A DNA stretch of 64,000 bases from Maea johnstoni (GCA_963942565.1 OZ012690.1:34452508-34516507); one strand, 5' to 3'. Counted from the stretch's first letter, positions 1 to 19,464 are shown. Numbers and translations: made by a program. Notes: generated by a model from the sequence alone, not told the origin.

Positions 1-403
<403 letters not shown>

Positions 404-2254
404 CAAAGTGTTGACCTATGCTTGGTCTCTGTGGTGACGCCCTTTCCATGCCCATCCTCTTAATCACCAATGGATACCTACCTCCCACAGCTTAGCTTAG
501 CTCGTCCCATGATATCGCATCCCCATTCACCAGCCATATGCATCGAGTTGTCCATAAAGGGTATCTAGTTTATATATCTTCATCGAACTGTACAAAGCTT
601 TAAATATGTGAACCTTATAGCTTGATATATGTTGTAGTAGTTTGAGAAAAAACAGAGCTATTGTTTATTGCCATTAGACAAGAGTCAATACGAACTACTA
701 GGATGGCAACTTTAAGGAACTGTTCTATAAATTCCGTATACAGGAAACCTCGTTTATCTCGGACTCACCTGCCTCGTAGTTGAACGTATACCAGACAAAA
801 GCACAGGTACCAAAATATTCCTATCTACTTAGATGTTGATAACGTAACTGAGATTTTGGTTACATCGGTCAATTTTTCTTGATCCCTATCTTATTTTTGG
901 TAAGAAATACATCATCCTTTCCAAAGTGCCTAATTTATTTCCAAATACTGCACATCTATAAACTGCCATATATTACCTCGTTTTAAAATATTGATAGAAT
1001 TTCTAATACTTGCAACTATTTGGGTTGAATTCACCTTGAAATTACTGTTATAGTTATATTGCAATTAAAAGTTCCGTATTGGCTTTTCAGTTTTGGCTAC
1101 TACACAGCAATTCACAATGTCTCTTGTTTAGTCTCAACATCGATAATTGTCAGACTAGCTATAATTACCTTCCGTAATATGCGTGATTGATTCGATTGTC
1201 AATAAACTCAAAGGTACGTCGACGTTATAAACGTAATAATCTACTCTTATTTTTTCCAAAATATTTACACCTGATTTGATATGAACAGTTATATGCCATT
1301 TCGAAACGCTCTGTATTGCATAAGGTAAATATAGCTACCAATTGGGGTTTATTTTATGGATGATATTTTCTTTCAAGAAATGCACCACTTTTACAATCAC
1401 TATGGAAAAAGATAGGAATCTTCAAAGGTTTTAATGATTCGGTAATTAATATATAGCATATATAGTCGACATCACAAACGAAGATCGAATCTTATTTTGT
1501 TCATTGTTTAAACGTTTAAAAATGGAATCTTTCCATTCAATAATCAATTGACAAATTATTGACCTCAAGTAACATACAAATAGATATATTCACTATCATG
1601 AATTTAGGGTAATTTGTAGGTAAGTCTGGTAATTTGTGTGAGATACAGATGGCAGCACTGACATGTTGCTTATCCACCTGGCGTAAAGTTGGCGAACCAT
1701 TATGCTAGAGTGACAACACACGGAGCTGTAATATTAAATACAGTGACGATATAATAACATGTGTCACTGATACTTGATCACAACTCATTAATAAATGTAA
1801 TTCTTAATATATTTACCATGAATTAATATCAGGTGAAGGAATTTAGAGTTTAACATGGTAATTTAACGTAATTAAGTCCCTATCTCCGGAAGGCCAGGTT
1901 ACACTATAGAAAATCAAATGTAAGGGTGCATCTCTTGGGAGAATATGATATTCCTTCGTTTCCACATGTAGATGCCTTATATCTATGTAAACCTTTCCAT
2001 TTTGGCTGATGACAGCATTAAAGAGTACAGTTTTCAGAACCATTGTCTTATTATTTGTACAATTCCTGTATCTTACATTGAATGCTATAACGCGCAGCAA
2101 ACACATATGATTACTGTCACACTGTCTTACTGCAACTCCGATCCCTGATTAGATAAAAGTCAAACACTATACTATATAACATTTTAAACATATCAGAGTA
2201 GTTTAATGTTTGATGCAAATGTCATTGATAGTGGTAAAGATATATTTTAGTCAA
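404..2254. other. Gene-free AT-rich stretch, nothing recognised
   Basis: No exon with recognisable protein similarity was found. The only modest open frame is 1843-2106 on the minus strand (about 87 codons, in-frame start from a normal ATG, no family recognised). It could be a terminal exon or chance. Confidence 0.5.
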
Positions 2255-2945
2255 GATCTAGAGGTGGTAATTTTGCTGAGGCCACCCTGTCATCTGGTGA
2301 CAAAAGAGCATCACTAGCCTAGGTGGCAGTAGTGTGGGAGTGGAGGCTTTGCTGAGGCCACCCTGTCCTCTGGTGACAAAAGAGCATCACTAGCCTAGGT
2401 GGCAGTAGTGTGGAGTGGAGGCTTTGCTGAGGCCACCCTGTCCTCTGGTGACAAAAGAGCATCACTAGCCTAGGTGGCAGTAGTGTGGGAGTGGAGGCTT
2501 TGCTGAGGCCACCCTGCCCTCTGGTGGCAAAAGAGCATCACTAGCCTAGGTGGCAGTAGTGTGGGAGTGGAGGCTTTGCTGAGGCCACCCTGCCCTCTGG
2601 TGGCAAAAGAGCATCACTAGCCTAGGTGGCAGTAGTGTGGGAGTGGAGGCTTTGCTGAGGCCACCCTGTCCTCTGGTGACAAAAGAGCATCACTAGCCTA
2701 GGTGGCAGTAGTGTGGGAGTGGAGGCTTTGCTGAGGCCACCCTGCCCTCTGGTGGCAAAAGAGCATCACTAGCCTAGGTGGCAGTAGTGTGGGAGTGGAG
2801 GCTTTGCTGAGGCCACCCTGCCCTCTGGTGGCAAAAGAGCATCACTAGCCTAGGTGGCAGTAGTGTGGGAGTGGAGGCTTTGCTGAGGCCACCCTGCCCT
2901 CTGGTGGCAAAAGAGCAACACAGGAGGCAGTAGCGTTGGAGTGGA
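2255..2945. repeat. 76-bp minisatellite, about 9 units
   Basis: The unit contains GCTTTGCTGAGGCCACCCTG and GGCAGTAGTGTGGGAG. Unit starts recur about every 76 bases from 2273 to 2881. Units differ at a few positions (CTGTCC versus CTGCCC, GGTGAC versus GGTGGC), which gives at least two unit variants in mixed order. The last unit is degenerate and runs into the LINE fragment at 2966. Confidence 0.93.
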
Positions 2946-2965
2946 GTCTAAGGCAGCACTTGGCA

Positions 2966-3442
2966 AAACAGTGCTGCAAGGATAGTATCGAGAACCAGGA
3001 AGTATGAACATATTACACCTGTTCTCATCAAGCTTCACTGGCTAACAATCAAATTCCGCATCCAATTTGAGGTCCTACTGCTGGTATACACGGCGCTAAA
3101 TGGACTTGCACCTAAGTACATCAAGGAGCTGCTTGTGCCTTATAAACCCAGACGCCATCTACGATCAGAAGCAGAGGGCCTCGGACTCGGACTAGACTTA
3201 AATTTGGAGATTGCGCTTTCTCCATTAGTGCGCCAAGATTATGGAATGCGCTTCCACAACACCTAAAGGATTCTACATCATGTCAGGCCTTCAAGAAGTG
3301 TCTCAAAACACACCTTTTCAGGCTCGCCCATTGAGGCGTTGTTGACTATGACTCAAACTATGACAATGTGCAGCGCTTTTGAACATTTTATGAATGGAAA
3401 TGGCACTATATAAATTCCAATTATTATTATTATTATTATTAT
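2966..3442 (+). mobile_element. 5'-truncated CR1/L2-type LINE, 3' end
   Basis: The plus strand encodes the C-terminal end of a non-LTR reverse transcriptase (AARIVSRTRKYEHITPVL, LHWL, then LAPKYIKELL, ending LVRQDYGMRFHNT). A short 3' UTR follows with GCGCTTTTGAACATT, GGAAATGGCACTATA and an (ATT)n tail. The same UTR and tail close the larger element at 20264-21857, so both belong to one family. It is heavily 5' truncated; the 5' edge abuts the minisatellite. Family naming is from established CR1/L2 features; subfamily unknown. Confidence 0.85.
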
Positions 3443-3477
3443 AAAATCCTTTTTTGAAAATATATACGAGATCTAGT

Positions 3478-3711
<234 letters not shown>

Positions 3712-3751
3712 TACATACATAGATTTCAAACGGTGAAATCAAGAAGTTGTC

Positions 3752-3865
3752 AATGACTTAGGATTAGGCGGTGGCTTTCGACATGTACTCCACCACTTAC
3801 AACTTGCCAGTCAAGAATTAGCCGCAAAATGGCAGAACATGTGACGATAATTGAGTTCCAAGTTC
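3752..3865 (+). mobile_element. tRNA-derived SINE, 3' body only
   Basis: Matches the body of the SINE seen at 13437-13660: 'ACTTAGGATTAGGCGGTG', then TCCACCACTTACAACT, a TCA-AG-AATTAGCC block and a tail GACGATAATTGAGTTCCAAG. The tRNA-like head is missing. It lies just downstream of the K2P gene. Confidence 0.65.
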
Positions 3866-4248
3866 CTGAGTGGCAACACAGTTACAAAGAGATGTATCAG
3901 TCTCCCTGGTTTAATTGGTAACCAACCATTAACGTCGTTTCTTGACCGTTATTGTCCGCACTTGATACAACTCACCATAGTAGCATACTAGTAATGGAAA
4001 AAATTGTTTCTGACCTAGCCTAGATATTGCATTAACGAAATGTAATCTACGGAATCAATTTCATTTTTCAGGTCCACGATATGTGTTTACGGTTATGTGT
4101 GTTCAATCTTTTTACTAGGTATCGTACATGCTTTTTAATTTGTAAATTGCAGTCAATGAATATAGGTACGTACATACATACAAGGGAAATAAAATGCATT
4201 CGAAGTCAGTAACAATTAATTGGAAGGGTGAAACTAGTTCAGTGTTAT

Positions 4249-9085
<4,837 letters not shown>

Positions 9086-9318
9086 GCCTAGTCCTTTGAA
9101 CTTTATATCGCTTCTCTTTCTGCACTAATAACAATAGTTGATCAATGGTGAGAGCAAGTCGACATGAGTCAGTTCGAAGTCGAAGATATCCTTTGTGTAT
9201 GTGTTCGTTGTGGAGGGTGGCAAGAGTGAATACGGTGAATGACAAAATACTGAATAGACTACACATGTGCCTTATAGGTAATAATAATGAGCGATGCTGA
9301 GCATTTGCTCTAAAGTTG

Positions 9319-9400
9319 ATACTTATACTGTATGCATGGGCAATGACTGACACTGATCAGGTTTAATACTTATGCTCTATGCAGGGGCAATGACTGACAC
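9319..9400. repeat. Short direct repeat (2 x 35 bp)
   Basis: ATACTTAT-CT-TATGCA-GGG, CAATGACTGACAC occurs at 9319-9353 and 9366-9400 with few differences. It lies about 250 bases upstream of the K2P start codon. Function unknown. Confidence 0.7.
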
Positions 9401-10788
9401 CTATATTGCACAGGCTGCTGTGTTCACCTGTGAGCAATTTCCAGAGGTTCCTAAATTGTCCACCTCCCTGCAATAATCCAATTGCTTTTCCGATTGCCAG
9501 TGACAGGTAATATCCTATATCCAGTCCAGGGGTCCCTTCCCACTGCTCAATGTTTATGTGCAAAATATGCGCATTGTGATCATTTGTTATGATCCTCGAT
9601 ATTCACCAGCTGACTATGAATAAATATGTGCGTATTACAATGTAGGTGTCTGTCGATATATATCATGACGGATTCATCATGTGAATGTGCATTAACAAAA
9701 TATCTGGACAAATCAAAATATCTCTCAATCTAGTTTTTTAATAGAGCCAAACCTTTTAAGAAAACTCGTGGTGTGTTGACCGTGGTCTTTTTAGGCAGTT
9801 GGTCCGTAATAAGAGGTGACCTGTAATGTCTTTTTCACATGTGTGGAGATCATCTTTATAGTCAGGTGGTCGCTTTTGAAAGGTGCCCTTTAGATCAGGT
9901 TTAGCTGTATGTGCATCCTGAATAAGTAGCAATACTCAATGCATATCAATGTTTGCATACATACATAATATCATACAGTATAGTCGTCATCTTGTACAGT
10001 TTGACATACATGGAAGTAATTGGTCCTAACCACTACTTATTTCCATATTTCCAACACTGACCATGTGAGCATGAACTCCTCTGTCTCCGTAATGTCCATA
10101 TCATTACATTTCTCTGAGTAGTATCATTCAGTAAAATCCGCCGATAGTATGTTATGTGTTGCTTTACCGCCGCCATCGCTGTGCATTTTGCATATTTATC
10201 ATATTGAGCGACAGTGTGTTATGGTAATATACCCTGACACCTGTCTGCTCTGTAAACAACATGCATTATTCCTATTAGTCAATCCTTCTGCTCATTACTG
10301 TAGATATAGTACCGGTTGAACTTCCCTTCCTCTATTTTTTCTCTCCACCGGTCGATCTCCAGAGCAAAAATCAGTGCATTTTCAAAGAAATGGACTTTAT
10401 CACCTTTGAACAATTCGGCCTGGATAGTATTGGGCATTTATCATTCTTATCATATGGATGTTTGTGTACACCGACCCTTACCCGCATTGTTTAAATAAAC
10501 AGTAATGACCTAACTCATCCTATGCATGGTCATGTTTCAATACACAGTGCACGTTGCATACTTGAAATTTGGTTTCCTTGTTGAACCAGCCTTACACTAT
10601 TCATAGACTTTTTCGAGATTTATCTTGTATTATGCACGTTAGGTTTTCCGGGCTTTAGTTCCTTTACATTTATGCATTGATAAATCACACTAATTTGTAG
10701 TGATATTCACACACACACAACTCACACACCTCACTATGTACCCCGGGTATATTGTAGATGTAAATACGGAAACGTTATTGTGTGCGTG
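9401..10788. other. Gene-free stretch upstream of the K2P gene
   Basis: No coding exon, RNA gene or repeat recognised apart from a short CA-rich patch near 10710-10725. It may hold the K2P promoter or first noncoding exon, but no clear TATA or initiator could be picked. Confidence 0.4.
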
Positions 10789-11024
<236 letters not shown>

Positions 11025-11459
11025 GGACTTATTAATAGGCAGTAAGATGGTGATAGTGATTCCCAAAAGGTGGCAGGTCAGTCTGGTTTAGAGTTGGTAG
11101 AAAAGGGAAGTGATATATTGAACTTATACCCCGGTCAAATTCTCTTGACAATGGGCTACGCTGGAATAAGCCCTAAGCTAAGTAGACCTACCTACATTAT
11201 GATCACAACTCATACTTGATTTTAGTTAAGTGAACGTCCACCAGGGTGCGATACTAAAAGGTAGAGTACTGTGACGTCCCTACTTTAGTTAAACCTATGT
11301 ACGTATCTTACTTGCTTAAGTTCTCGTTAGAAATATATTTTTTTTGTGTTTAACTGTTTGCTTCTGTTCTCAAGCCTATGTTCCTGTTTCGTTTTGTATT
11401 CTGTTTCTTTTCATGTTTATACTTTTTTGTATTTGTAATTTCATAACTTGTCGTTATGG

Positions 11460-12897
11460 CAGGAACTTTATATTTGAAAGGGACCAGAAAGGAGGCTGAA
11501 ATATATGCCAACTCTAGAACCTGCTGCATAGCTGACAACAGTTCCGCAGCATGTAATAGACTGACTTGTAAGTGCTTGTTTCAATTAGAACACTGCTACA
11601 CAGGCAAGATATGTAATTTGGTATGAATTTACAAAGGCGTATAGTATGTAACATACTGTAATTGCAATGCATGCACTGTGATGGGTGCTATGGAATAGCA
11701 ATTCATGTACAGTTAACACTATGATATTGCAATTGAACCTACAAGTGCAATAAGGAGTATCACCCCTTAATCTTCCCTGTAAACACTTGGGTTCGGCCTG
11801 AATTGTAAAAGGATCAGTAGTTTCACCAACAATTAAAATGGTTTTATCTGATTTATTTTACTAAAAAAACTAAAATAACATTGCGTCCTTCCTTCACAGT
11901 TAGAAGCAAGTATCCAATGTATAAAACATAGTGCTATGTGGACTTTACTATAAATATGCCCGTAAATTGAAATATTCCTACAGAAGTAGGAGGGTTACTT
12001 GGGGGTACATGACAGATACTTCAAAATCATGGTTAACAAGTCTACTGTACATTCAAAATACTATTACTGCCCTTCAATGAAAAGGAAGAGAGTAATTGGC
12101 CATAGCTGTCAATGTTTAACCAAGGCTACGCTAACAAAATGGCCGCCACTCAATAAGGCCAGTCTGTTGTAAACACACTTAATTTTTAAAAATTCAGAAT
12201 CAACAAAATATTCTTAATTCATGCACAAAAATTCCTTTTAAATTAGGATTACTAGGTCTGCTATCCTATTACTTTTTTTGAAAGCAACTAGACAATAAAT
12301 GAAGGAGTATTTGAACCAAGTTTACAAGGAGGTTGAATTAAGCTCTCATCAAAAAAAATGGCTGACTTTCCACAAACCCACCTGCATCCCTGATTTGAAA
12401 AATTCCTAAAAAATACTTAGCATGATTTGTTTGCTTCTTAAATTCTTTCATCTTCAAGACCATCATGCAAACTTTTTAATTAATTAAGATTTACACCATT
12501 ATAAGAGGAAACACATTAAGAAAATGACCGACCATTTTAGATATTTTCATTCTAGCTGCTTGAATGTAGGTAGAACTCTATAACAGAGCCATTTGGACCA
12601 AACGTAACTAAGTTGTCTTTTCTCTTCTGCACAGTTATTTTTCTTTCAGGAAAAATAAGATTAATTATGTACTAACCTAACAGATTGATTGTATGGCTCC
12701 TGTGCTCCAAAAATGTATAAATAATCCGTTTTTAGGATGCTGCTTGAACAAGCATGTCTGTCAGTCAACTGGCCTTTGTTTATGTACTGTTTGCTGCGGG
12801 ATTGCAATTACTCAAAATACATTACAGCCATTGGTTGATACATCACACCACAGCCCTCAATTTCAGTATCTGGTCCCTTTCAAATAAATAGTTCCTG
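11460..12897. mobile_element. Non-autonomous DNA transposon, 1.44 kb, 7-bp TSD
   Basis: Ends are inverted: left CAGGAACTTTATATTTGAA then AGGGACCAG; right, reverse-complemented, CAGGAACTATTTATTTGAA then AGGGACCAG. Weaker inverted similarity continues inward (CCGCAGCA, GACTGAC, GCTTGTT). GTTATGG is duplicated at 11453-11459 and 12898-12904. No transposase-like ORF is present. CAGG-type ends recall hAT elements (which make 8-bp duplications), but I see only 7 matching bases, so the superfamily stays open. Confidence 0.78.
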
Positions 12898-12904
12898 GTT
12901 ATGG

Positions 12905-13436
12905 TCAATAAACAATACAATAGAATACAACCACTTAATTGTGTTTACCCTCTATATTAAAAATAAATGTGTTTTTATATGGTGGCATACTCAAAGTAAA
13001 TAATTTTCGAAAATGTGGCCCAATCACGGACGACGAATGACAAATGCGGAACTGTGGTCTATTAATATTCGTGAGGGACTATACAACAAGACGGGAAGAC
13101 GTCCACAGAGGTGTAAAGAGTACTCAATTCCGAAATGTGACAAAATAAAGAATATTTCTTTCAATAGAAATATCCCAAACTATTTACGATTTTGATAAAG
13201 TTATAGTTGAACAGTTTTATTCAATCAAATAACTTTCAAAAATTAAAATTTGGTCAACTACTCTAAGCAGATTTCTGTATTCCAGTCTACTTCCAAATAG
13301 TATCATTGGCCTCCTTCCCGATTTCAATCAGGTCGGGAGCGTGAGGATAATGCTAATGGCTAGTGAGGGTACGTCGGTGGTTCGCTCCGGCCGCGGCACC
13401 CTTCACTACAAAGTTCAAACCCCTGGCCACCTCCTA
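12905..13436. other. Gene-free stretch
   Basis: AT-rich, with one 60-codon plus-strand frame (13013-13195) of no recognised family. A local GC-rich patch near 13371-13395 (GTTCGCTCCGGCCGCGGCAC) precedes a SINE. Confidence 0.4.
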
Positions 13437-13660
13437 CGTGGCCTGCATTGATGGCCGTGTGGTCTGTCTAGCTGTCTCTCACCTTTGCCTGTTCGAATCC
13501 CGACTGGAGCATGAGAGAATGATGCCAGTGACTTGGGATTAGGTGGTGTTCTTTTTTCAGTTTCCTCCACCAGTTACAACTGCCTAGTCACGACTTAGCC
13601 TCAATTTAGCAGAAAAACTGATAAAAAAATGAAAATTCCAAATTCTTGTCTCAACGTGTT
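13437..13660 (+). mobile_element. tRNA-derived SINE, near full length
   Basis: Plus strand: head GCATTGATGGCCGTGTGG, B box TGTTCGAATCCCGA, then GGAGCATGAGAGAATG, CAGTGACTTGGGATTAGG, CAGTTTCCTCCACCAGTT, AGTCACGACTTAGCC and an A-rich tail AAAAATTCCAAATTC-like. This order defines the family used for the partial copies elsewhere. Confidence 0.85.
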
Positions 13661-14195
13661 TGCTATTATAAAAAAATCCATGGTTACTGTCCCCGGGGCG
13701 GGTACTTTCTAATTAAGTATAAATTCATTAATCAATATATGTTGTTTTGTCTTTATTTTTTCATTTCCACCATTTAAAAGTATGCTTTTATTAGACAATT
13801 ATTACATGTACCTGGATGGTAGGGCCTTTTGGTAACTATTGTGAAAGTTTTGACATGTCCTGAGCAGAACAAAGTGTCCTCTGGGGAAAGGAATGGGTTT
13901 AGATATCATCGTTGATTGTTAACCCACACAGACCAATGATTAAAGATGATTAGTTTTGCATCGTTTTTCTAGTGTTGTCCTGCCACTGAGGAATCAGTGA
14001 CATTTATATTTCATATTTTCCAGTCAATGTAACTCTATCCTCTAAATGCAATGTAACTGCCAGCAGACTGCCCGTCAGGCTTGTTAGAATATAAAAAAGA
14101 ACTAACTAAGGACACACATTGTAAAATATTCGTTCAGTCACCATTCCGGAGTCATATTTCAGTGATGGCAAGAGCACTTCGGAAAACAGGTGTGC
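13661..14195. other. Gene-free stretch
   Basis: No coding, RNA or repeat signal recognised. Confidence 0.35.
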
Positions 14196-14197
14196 TT

Positions 14198-14240
<43 letters not shown>
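14198..14240. repeat. (CA)n microsatellite
   Basis: About 20 CA dinucleotides, uninterrupted. Confidence 0.95.
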
Positions 14241-14241
<1 letters not shown>

Positions 14242-14625
14242 AATAGAAAGAGATGGATAGATGGATGCATATGTAGAAAGATTGATATCCACACCTAGCC
14301 GTGCGTGCATTGCGAGATTTATCTCTCTATCTACTAACAAAAGGTCCGTGGGATGAAACGACATTTTCGAGGGTTCTATACATTATTGATTTCTACAGAA
14401 ACCACCTGCTCGTATCAGGAGTCAAACTATCGTCCGTTAATTTTCGTTCTGTGCGAAAGTGCTTTATGATAATAAATCACATATTGGGCAAACTTTATCA
14501 TCTATAATCATCTAATATCTTAAAAGGTCAGATAAAGACGATAAGCCCTATTATTTTCACGTGGGATCTGCTTCTGGAATGAGAGCAAATAACTTCATAG
14601 CAGAACATACTATAAAGCACACAGA

Positions 14626-15410
<785 letters not shown>

Positions 15411-15475
15411 TATACCTCATATGAAGATCGTAAGCCGTGATTGGCTTACAAAGGTTGGCCATTCCATCATGTCCA

Positions 15476-15535
15476 CCGGCGAAATGTCCACCGGAAAAAT
15501 GTCCACCGTTCTCAATGGATCCACCGGCAGTCATT
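15476..15535. repeat. Short degenerate repeat (TGTCCACCGG)
   Basis: GTCCACCGG recurs about every 18 bases (GTCCACCGGCG, GTCCACCGGAA, GTCCACCGTTC, then ATCCACCGGC). Confidence 0.7.
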
Positions 15536-15590
15536 GTTGTTTTCATTGATATTTTACCAAATTGGGTCTGTTCGGTATAATAAAACAATA

Positions 15591-15723
15591 ATGCCATGCC
15601 AGTGTGTGTATCCTGATGGAATGTCTCCCCTTGGGAGGATGGTTTTCCCTCGGGCTCTGCCCTCGGGAAAACCATCCTCCCTCTGGGAGACATTACATCA
15701 GGATACCCACACTGGCATGGCAT
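15591..15723. repeat. Fold-back palindrome, about 63-bp arms
   Basis: Left arm begins ATGCCATGCCAGTGTG, passes TATCCTGATG and GGAGGATGGTTTTCCC, and reaches CTCGGG near 15654. The right arm is the inverse complement with only a few mismatches and closes at GGCATGGCAT. The loop is about 7 bases. No coding frame belongs to it. Confidence 0.9.
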
Positions 15724-15730
15724 ATTTGTA

Positions 15731-15965
<235 letters not shown>

Positions 15966-17539
15966 TAACGTATGTATGTATGTATTTATATATCACAACT
16001 GTTAAGGAAAGGTCAATACGGAGGGAATGACGCCAGATTTTTTTTATCTAATTTCTCCTCCATTCAAATTCATAATCGTTTCTTTCGGTGTTAAAAATGA
16101 GAATAAAGTGCATTTTTCTATCAGATTCTATCTGTGATATCCTTTCTTCACAGATCTTCTTTGGCTATAACTGTGCCATATTTCAAGCAACTCCGTTAGT
16201 GCCTATTATGTATGATTGAATCGACCATGTTTTGGTGAAATTCGATATGAAGAATAGAGCCAAAACATTTCCTGCTTGTGTACAAGCCTATGGGAGTTTC
16301 TGTAATACACGGTCTCTAACTCCTCTCGGTGACGGCCTTGACCTTCACAATTGTTCTGATTATGAGGAAATGATGTAAGCTTTAACATGTGCAAATATCT
16401 CAAAATGACACTATGTTCACGGATTACCGCCTTAAGTCACCTTAAGACTCAAACTTCTTTTATGCAAATCGATTTAAACTGTCGATATCCCCCCTCCCAC
16501 AAAGGCATCCATATGCTGTCGCGTTTCTCCTTTCATAGCTGGTCATATTTTTTTAATGGCGTTGTTTTAGCGCAAACTCCTGTGCTGTATTTATATTGGC
16601 ATATACAGAAAGGACTTCTGACTTGAGCAGATTTCAGCTGACATTATTTAAGACTATAAAGGTGATTAAATAAGATTTTTTTCATTTTCATAAAACATTT
16701 TCCATCTAAGATTTGCTTTTGTTATGTGCTAGCCTGGAAGCGGTCCTTATCCCAATTAAGATGTTTATTTTATCACCACTTCTCCTTTCACTGATAGATA
16801 GTATAGAAATTTAAAGGAATCTGAAAGATCAGGAGAACTGCCGACCAACCCCAAGTCTCTGGTAATATTCTCTCATGCCTTAGGTGGAGTATTCCCCACA
16901 CTGTGTACAATGGTGAGCTACAGCAAGCAGCAAGGGCGCTCTACACTCAGCTACTCAACCATTGGGGAAGTCCCTTTGCTTCCTGTCTAATATCGAGTTG
17001 ACCCGGAAGTACATCCCCGTCTACTAGCATGTAATTGGTGGTCGGTGTCGTACGGTATCACCACTGATTACTCATAATCATATCTCACAAGCACTATGAA
17101 CTTTGGACGTCTAGCCTCACTTTTTAAACCAATAACTCACAGCCGTTCTTTCATTCCGTCGACAGGCAGAAGGTAAGATCATATTACAACCAGCTACTTC
17201 ACGTGCTTGCAGAAAGGTAGGATTATACACGCCCCTGTACTATAACTAACAATTCTACTCAGTTTTAGGAAGGTATGGTAAATAAAGCTCATTAACCCTT
17301 TTGCTAGGTTGAAGGAGGGTAAGAATCTTACTAAGATCTTGCATGCAACATGAATTCTATTTTCAATAGTTGGGAGATATGGCATGCAACTATACTATAC
17401 TTATTTTTCTTCGAGCTTGTATGAATGTAAGATCTTGAAAGTCTGGTAGTTTATTCAACTGTTCTGCTATGTACCAGATGGATAAGATCATCTACTATAA
17501 GTAAGTGTTCTACTAGGTACTAGGAAGATAGGAATACTT

Positions 17540-18165
17540 TCGATAACTAACTGTTCTATTATGAATAGATCATTGACGATAACTAGCTGTTCTACTAGGA
17601 ATAGGCCATTGATGATAACTAGCTGTTCTACTATGGATAAGCCATTGACGATAACTAGCTGTTCTACTAAGAATATATCATTGATGATAACTAGCTGTTC
17701 TACTAGGAATAGATCATTGATGATAACTAGCTGTTCTTCTAGGAATAGGCCATTGACGATAACTAGCTGTTCTACTAAGAATATATCATTGATGATAACT
17801 AGCTGTTCTACTAGGAATAGATCATTGATGATAACTAGCTGTTCTTCTAGGAATAGGCCATTGACGATAACTAGCTGTTCTACTAAGAATATATCATTGA
17901 TGATAACTAGCTGTTCTACTAGGAATAGATCATTGATAATAACTAGCTGTTCTTCTAGGCATAGATTATTGACGATTACAAGCTGCTCTTCTAGGAATTA
18001 ATCATTGACGATAACTTCATAAAGCAGTTCTACTAGGCATAGATCATTGACGATAACTACATGTAGCTGTTCTACTAGGCATAGATCATTGACGATAACT
18101 ACATGTAGCTGTTCTACTAGGCATATATCATTGACGATAACCAGTTGTTGTACTAGGATAAGATC
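17540..18165. repeat. 36-bp minisatellite with 108-bp higher-order units
   Basis: The unit contains GATAACTAGCTGTTCTACTA and GGAATAGATCATTGA. From about 17635 to 17965 three consecutive 36-bp variants repeat as a 108-bp block three times. Because 36 is a multiple of three, a 146-codon plus-strand frame stays open (repeating TITSCST RNRSL); I treat that as an artefact. Confidence 0.95.
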
Positions 18166-18439
18166 ATTAACGAGAACTAGCTGTTCTCTAAGGCAAGATC
18201 TAACTTACATACTAGGAAAATTAGGAAAATAAGATCATCTTTGCACACATATAATAATTAACTGTTCTACCAGGATTTTGGAAGATGTCCATATGCATAG
18301 ATAGTATTATCTTCTAGGTACTCATTTCTCGCACTCTATCAACTTTTAATTTTGGCGAAAGGTTGTATTTAGTGTGTGTTAATACTGAAAAAGGGATCCA
18401 GATCCTGCGTCATCCTGTACGGACATTTATTTGAATACT

Positions 18440-19210
18440 ACAGACAGGGGGATCTCAATTTATCCCGTATCACTTTATCCCGTATGGGGAGATACTCGGT
18501 ACTGCCATCTGAAAGGATGTTAACAAATGGTTAATCGTAAATGAACGTAACTATGGATAAAAGTGACGATAATCGAAATTCAAATTCATATTCAAATGCC
18601 TCTCCCGTATCTCACTCTCACGCTTTGGGGAGATATTATCACATGTCCCCAGAGAGTGGACGTATGGTCTATGGAATGTAGATGGAGAGTCTATTGATAA
18701 TGTAGATAGCGTTCCCAAGACAATAGAAAAAGGTTATATGAGGACAGAGCAGTTATGAACGTGTAGTGTTTGATATAAGATAGAGCAGGTCGAGTCTCTG
18801 CTATAGAGAAATAATGAGGAACTGTTGGTTATCCAAGTTAATCAACGATCCTCGACGGGCGAGTTTATTAAATTTGATAATCAAAGGTTCCGACTTGTTT
18901 CCCTAACTTATACTTAAACTACCCTTTCACATCACTACATATTTCACACGTGAGTATAAAGAAATAATGAGACATTCAAAAAGTGCAATCATTTGACCAC
19001 TGGCATTAGAAAACGTAAAGCATGTGGTTTTGAATTCCCTTTTGAACTAGCATGTAAGCGGAGCAGACACCCGAAGAGGTTGAAATTACTACGCTCATGG
19101 AATACTTGCTAAAGATTAAACCACACATCGCATTCCTGGATATTTCTAGGTTGATATTGTGCAAAAGCTTAATAGCGAAAATATTGCTCTGAAACGAGTG
19201 ACCTAGAAAG
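18440..19210. other. Block present only in copy 1
   Basis: Copy 2 passes directly from the ATCCAGGTCCTG region to GGTAATCAAGGAAATACGA (about 30345), whereas copy 1 has about 770 extra bases. These include repeated TTTATCCCGTAT and a SINE-tail-like GACGATAATCGAAATTCAA. No terminal repeats found, so insertion in copy 1 or deletion in copy 2 cannot be told apart. Confidence 0.5.
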
Positions 19211-19464
19211 GTAGTCAAGGAAATACGATAGGTTATTATGTTGAGTCCCAATGAATAAATGTTGATTCTCTAAAACTATCCAACACGTATTAAATGCGGA
19301 AATCTAGATCTTCCAAGTGTGGTTTAAGTGGACAATATATAATCTAGGTAAATTTAAGACAGAATGATGACAGTAAGGACAGGGCATCTGTCGTAATACT
19401 AGTATTCGAGTACACAAAATGTTTGTATGTAAATACGTTTGCTTCGTAGGATTCACTATATGAA

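Noticed and set aside
1843-2106. 87-codon minus-strand frame as a gene
   Set aside because: Not recognised as any family and no convincing neighbouring exons. Left as unassigned.
15591-15723. CRISPR or attachment-site interpretation of repeats in this window
   Set aside because: No array of short identical repeats with unique spacers exists. The sequence is intron-bearing eukaryotic DNA.
17561-18001. 146-codon frame repeating TITSCSTRNRSL (also 201 codons at 29383-29988)
   Set aside because: The minisatellite period of 36 bases keeps one frame open by arithmetic. No signal peptide, domain or splice context, and unit variants change residues freely.
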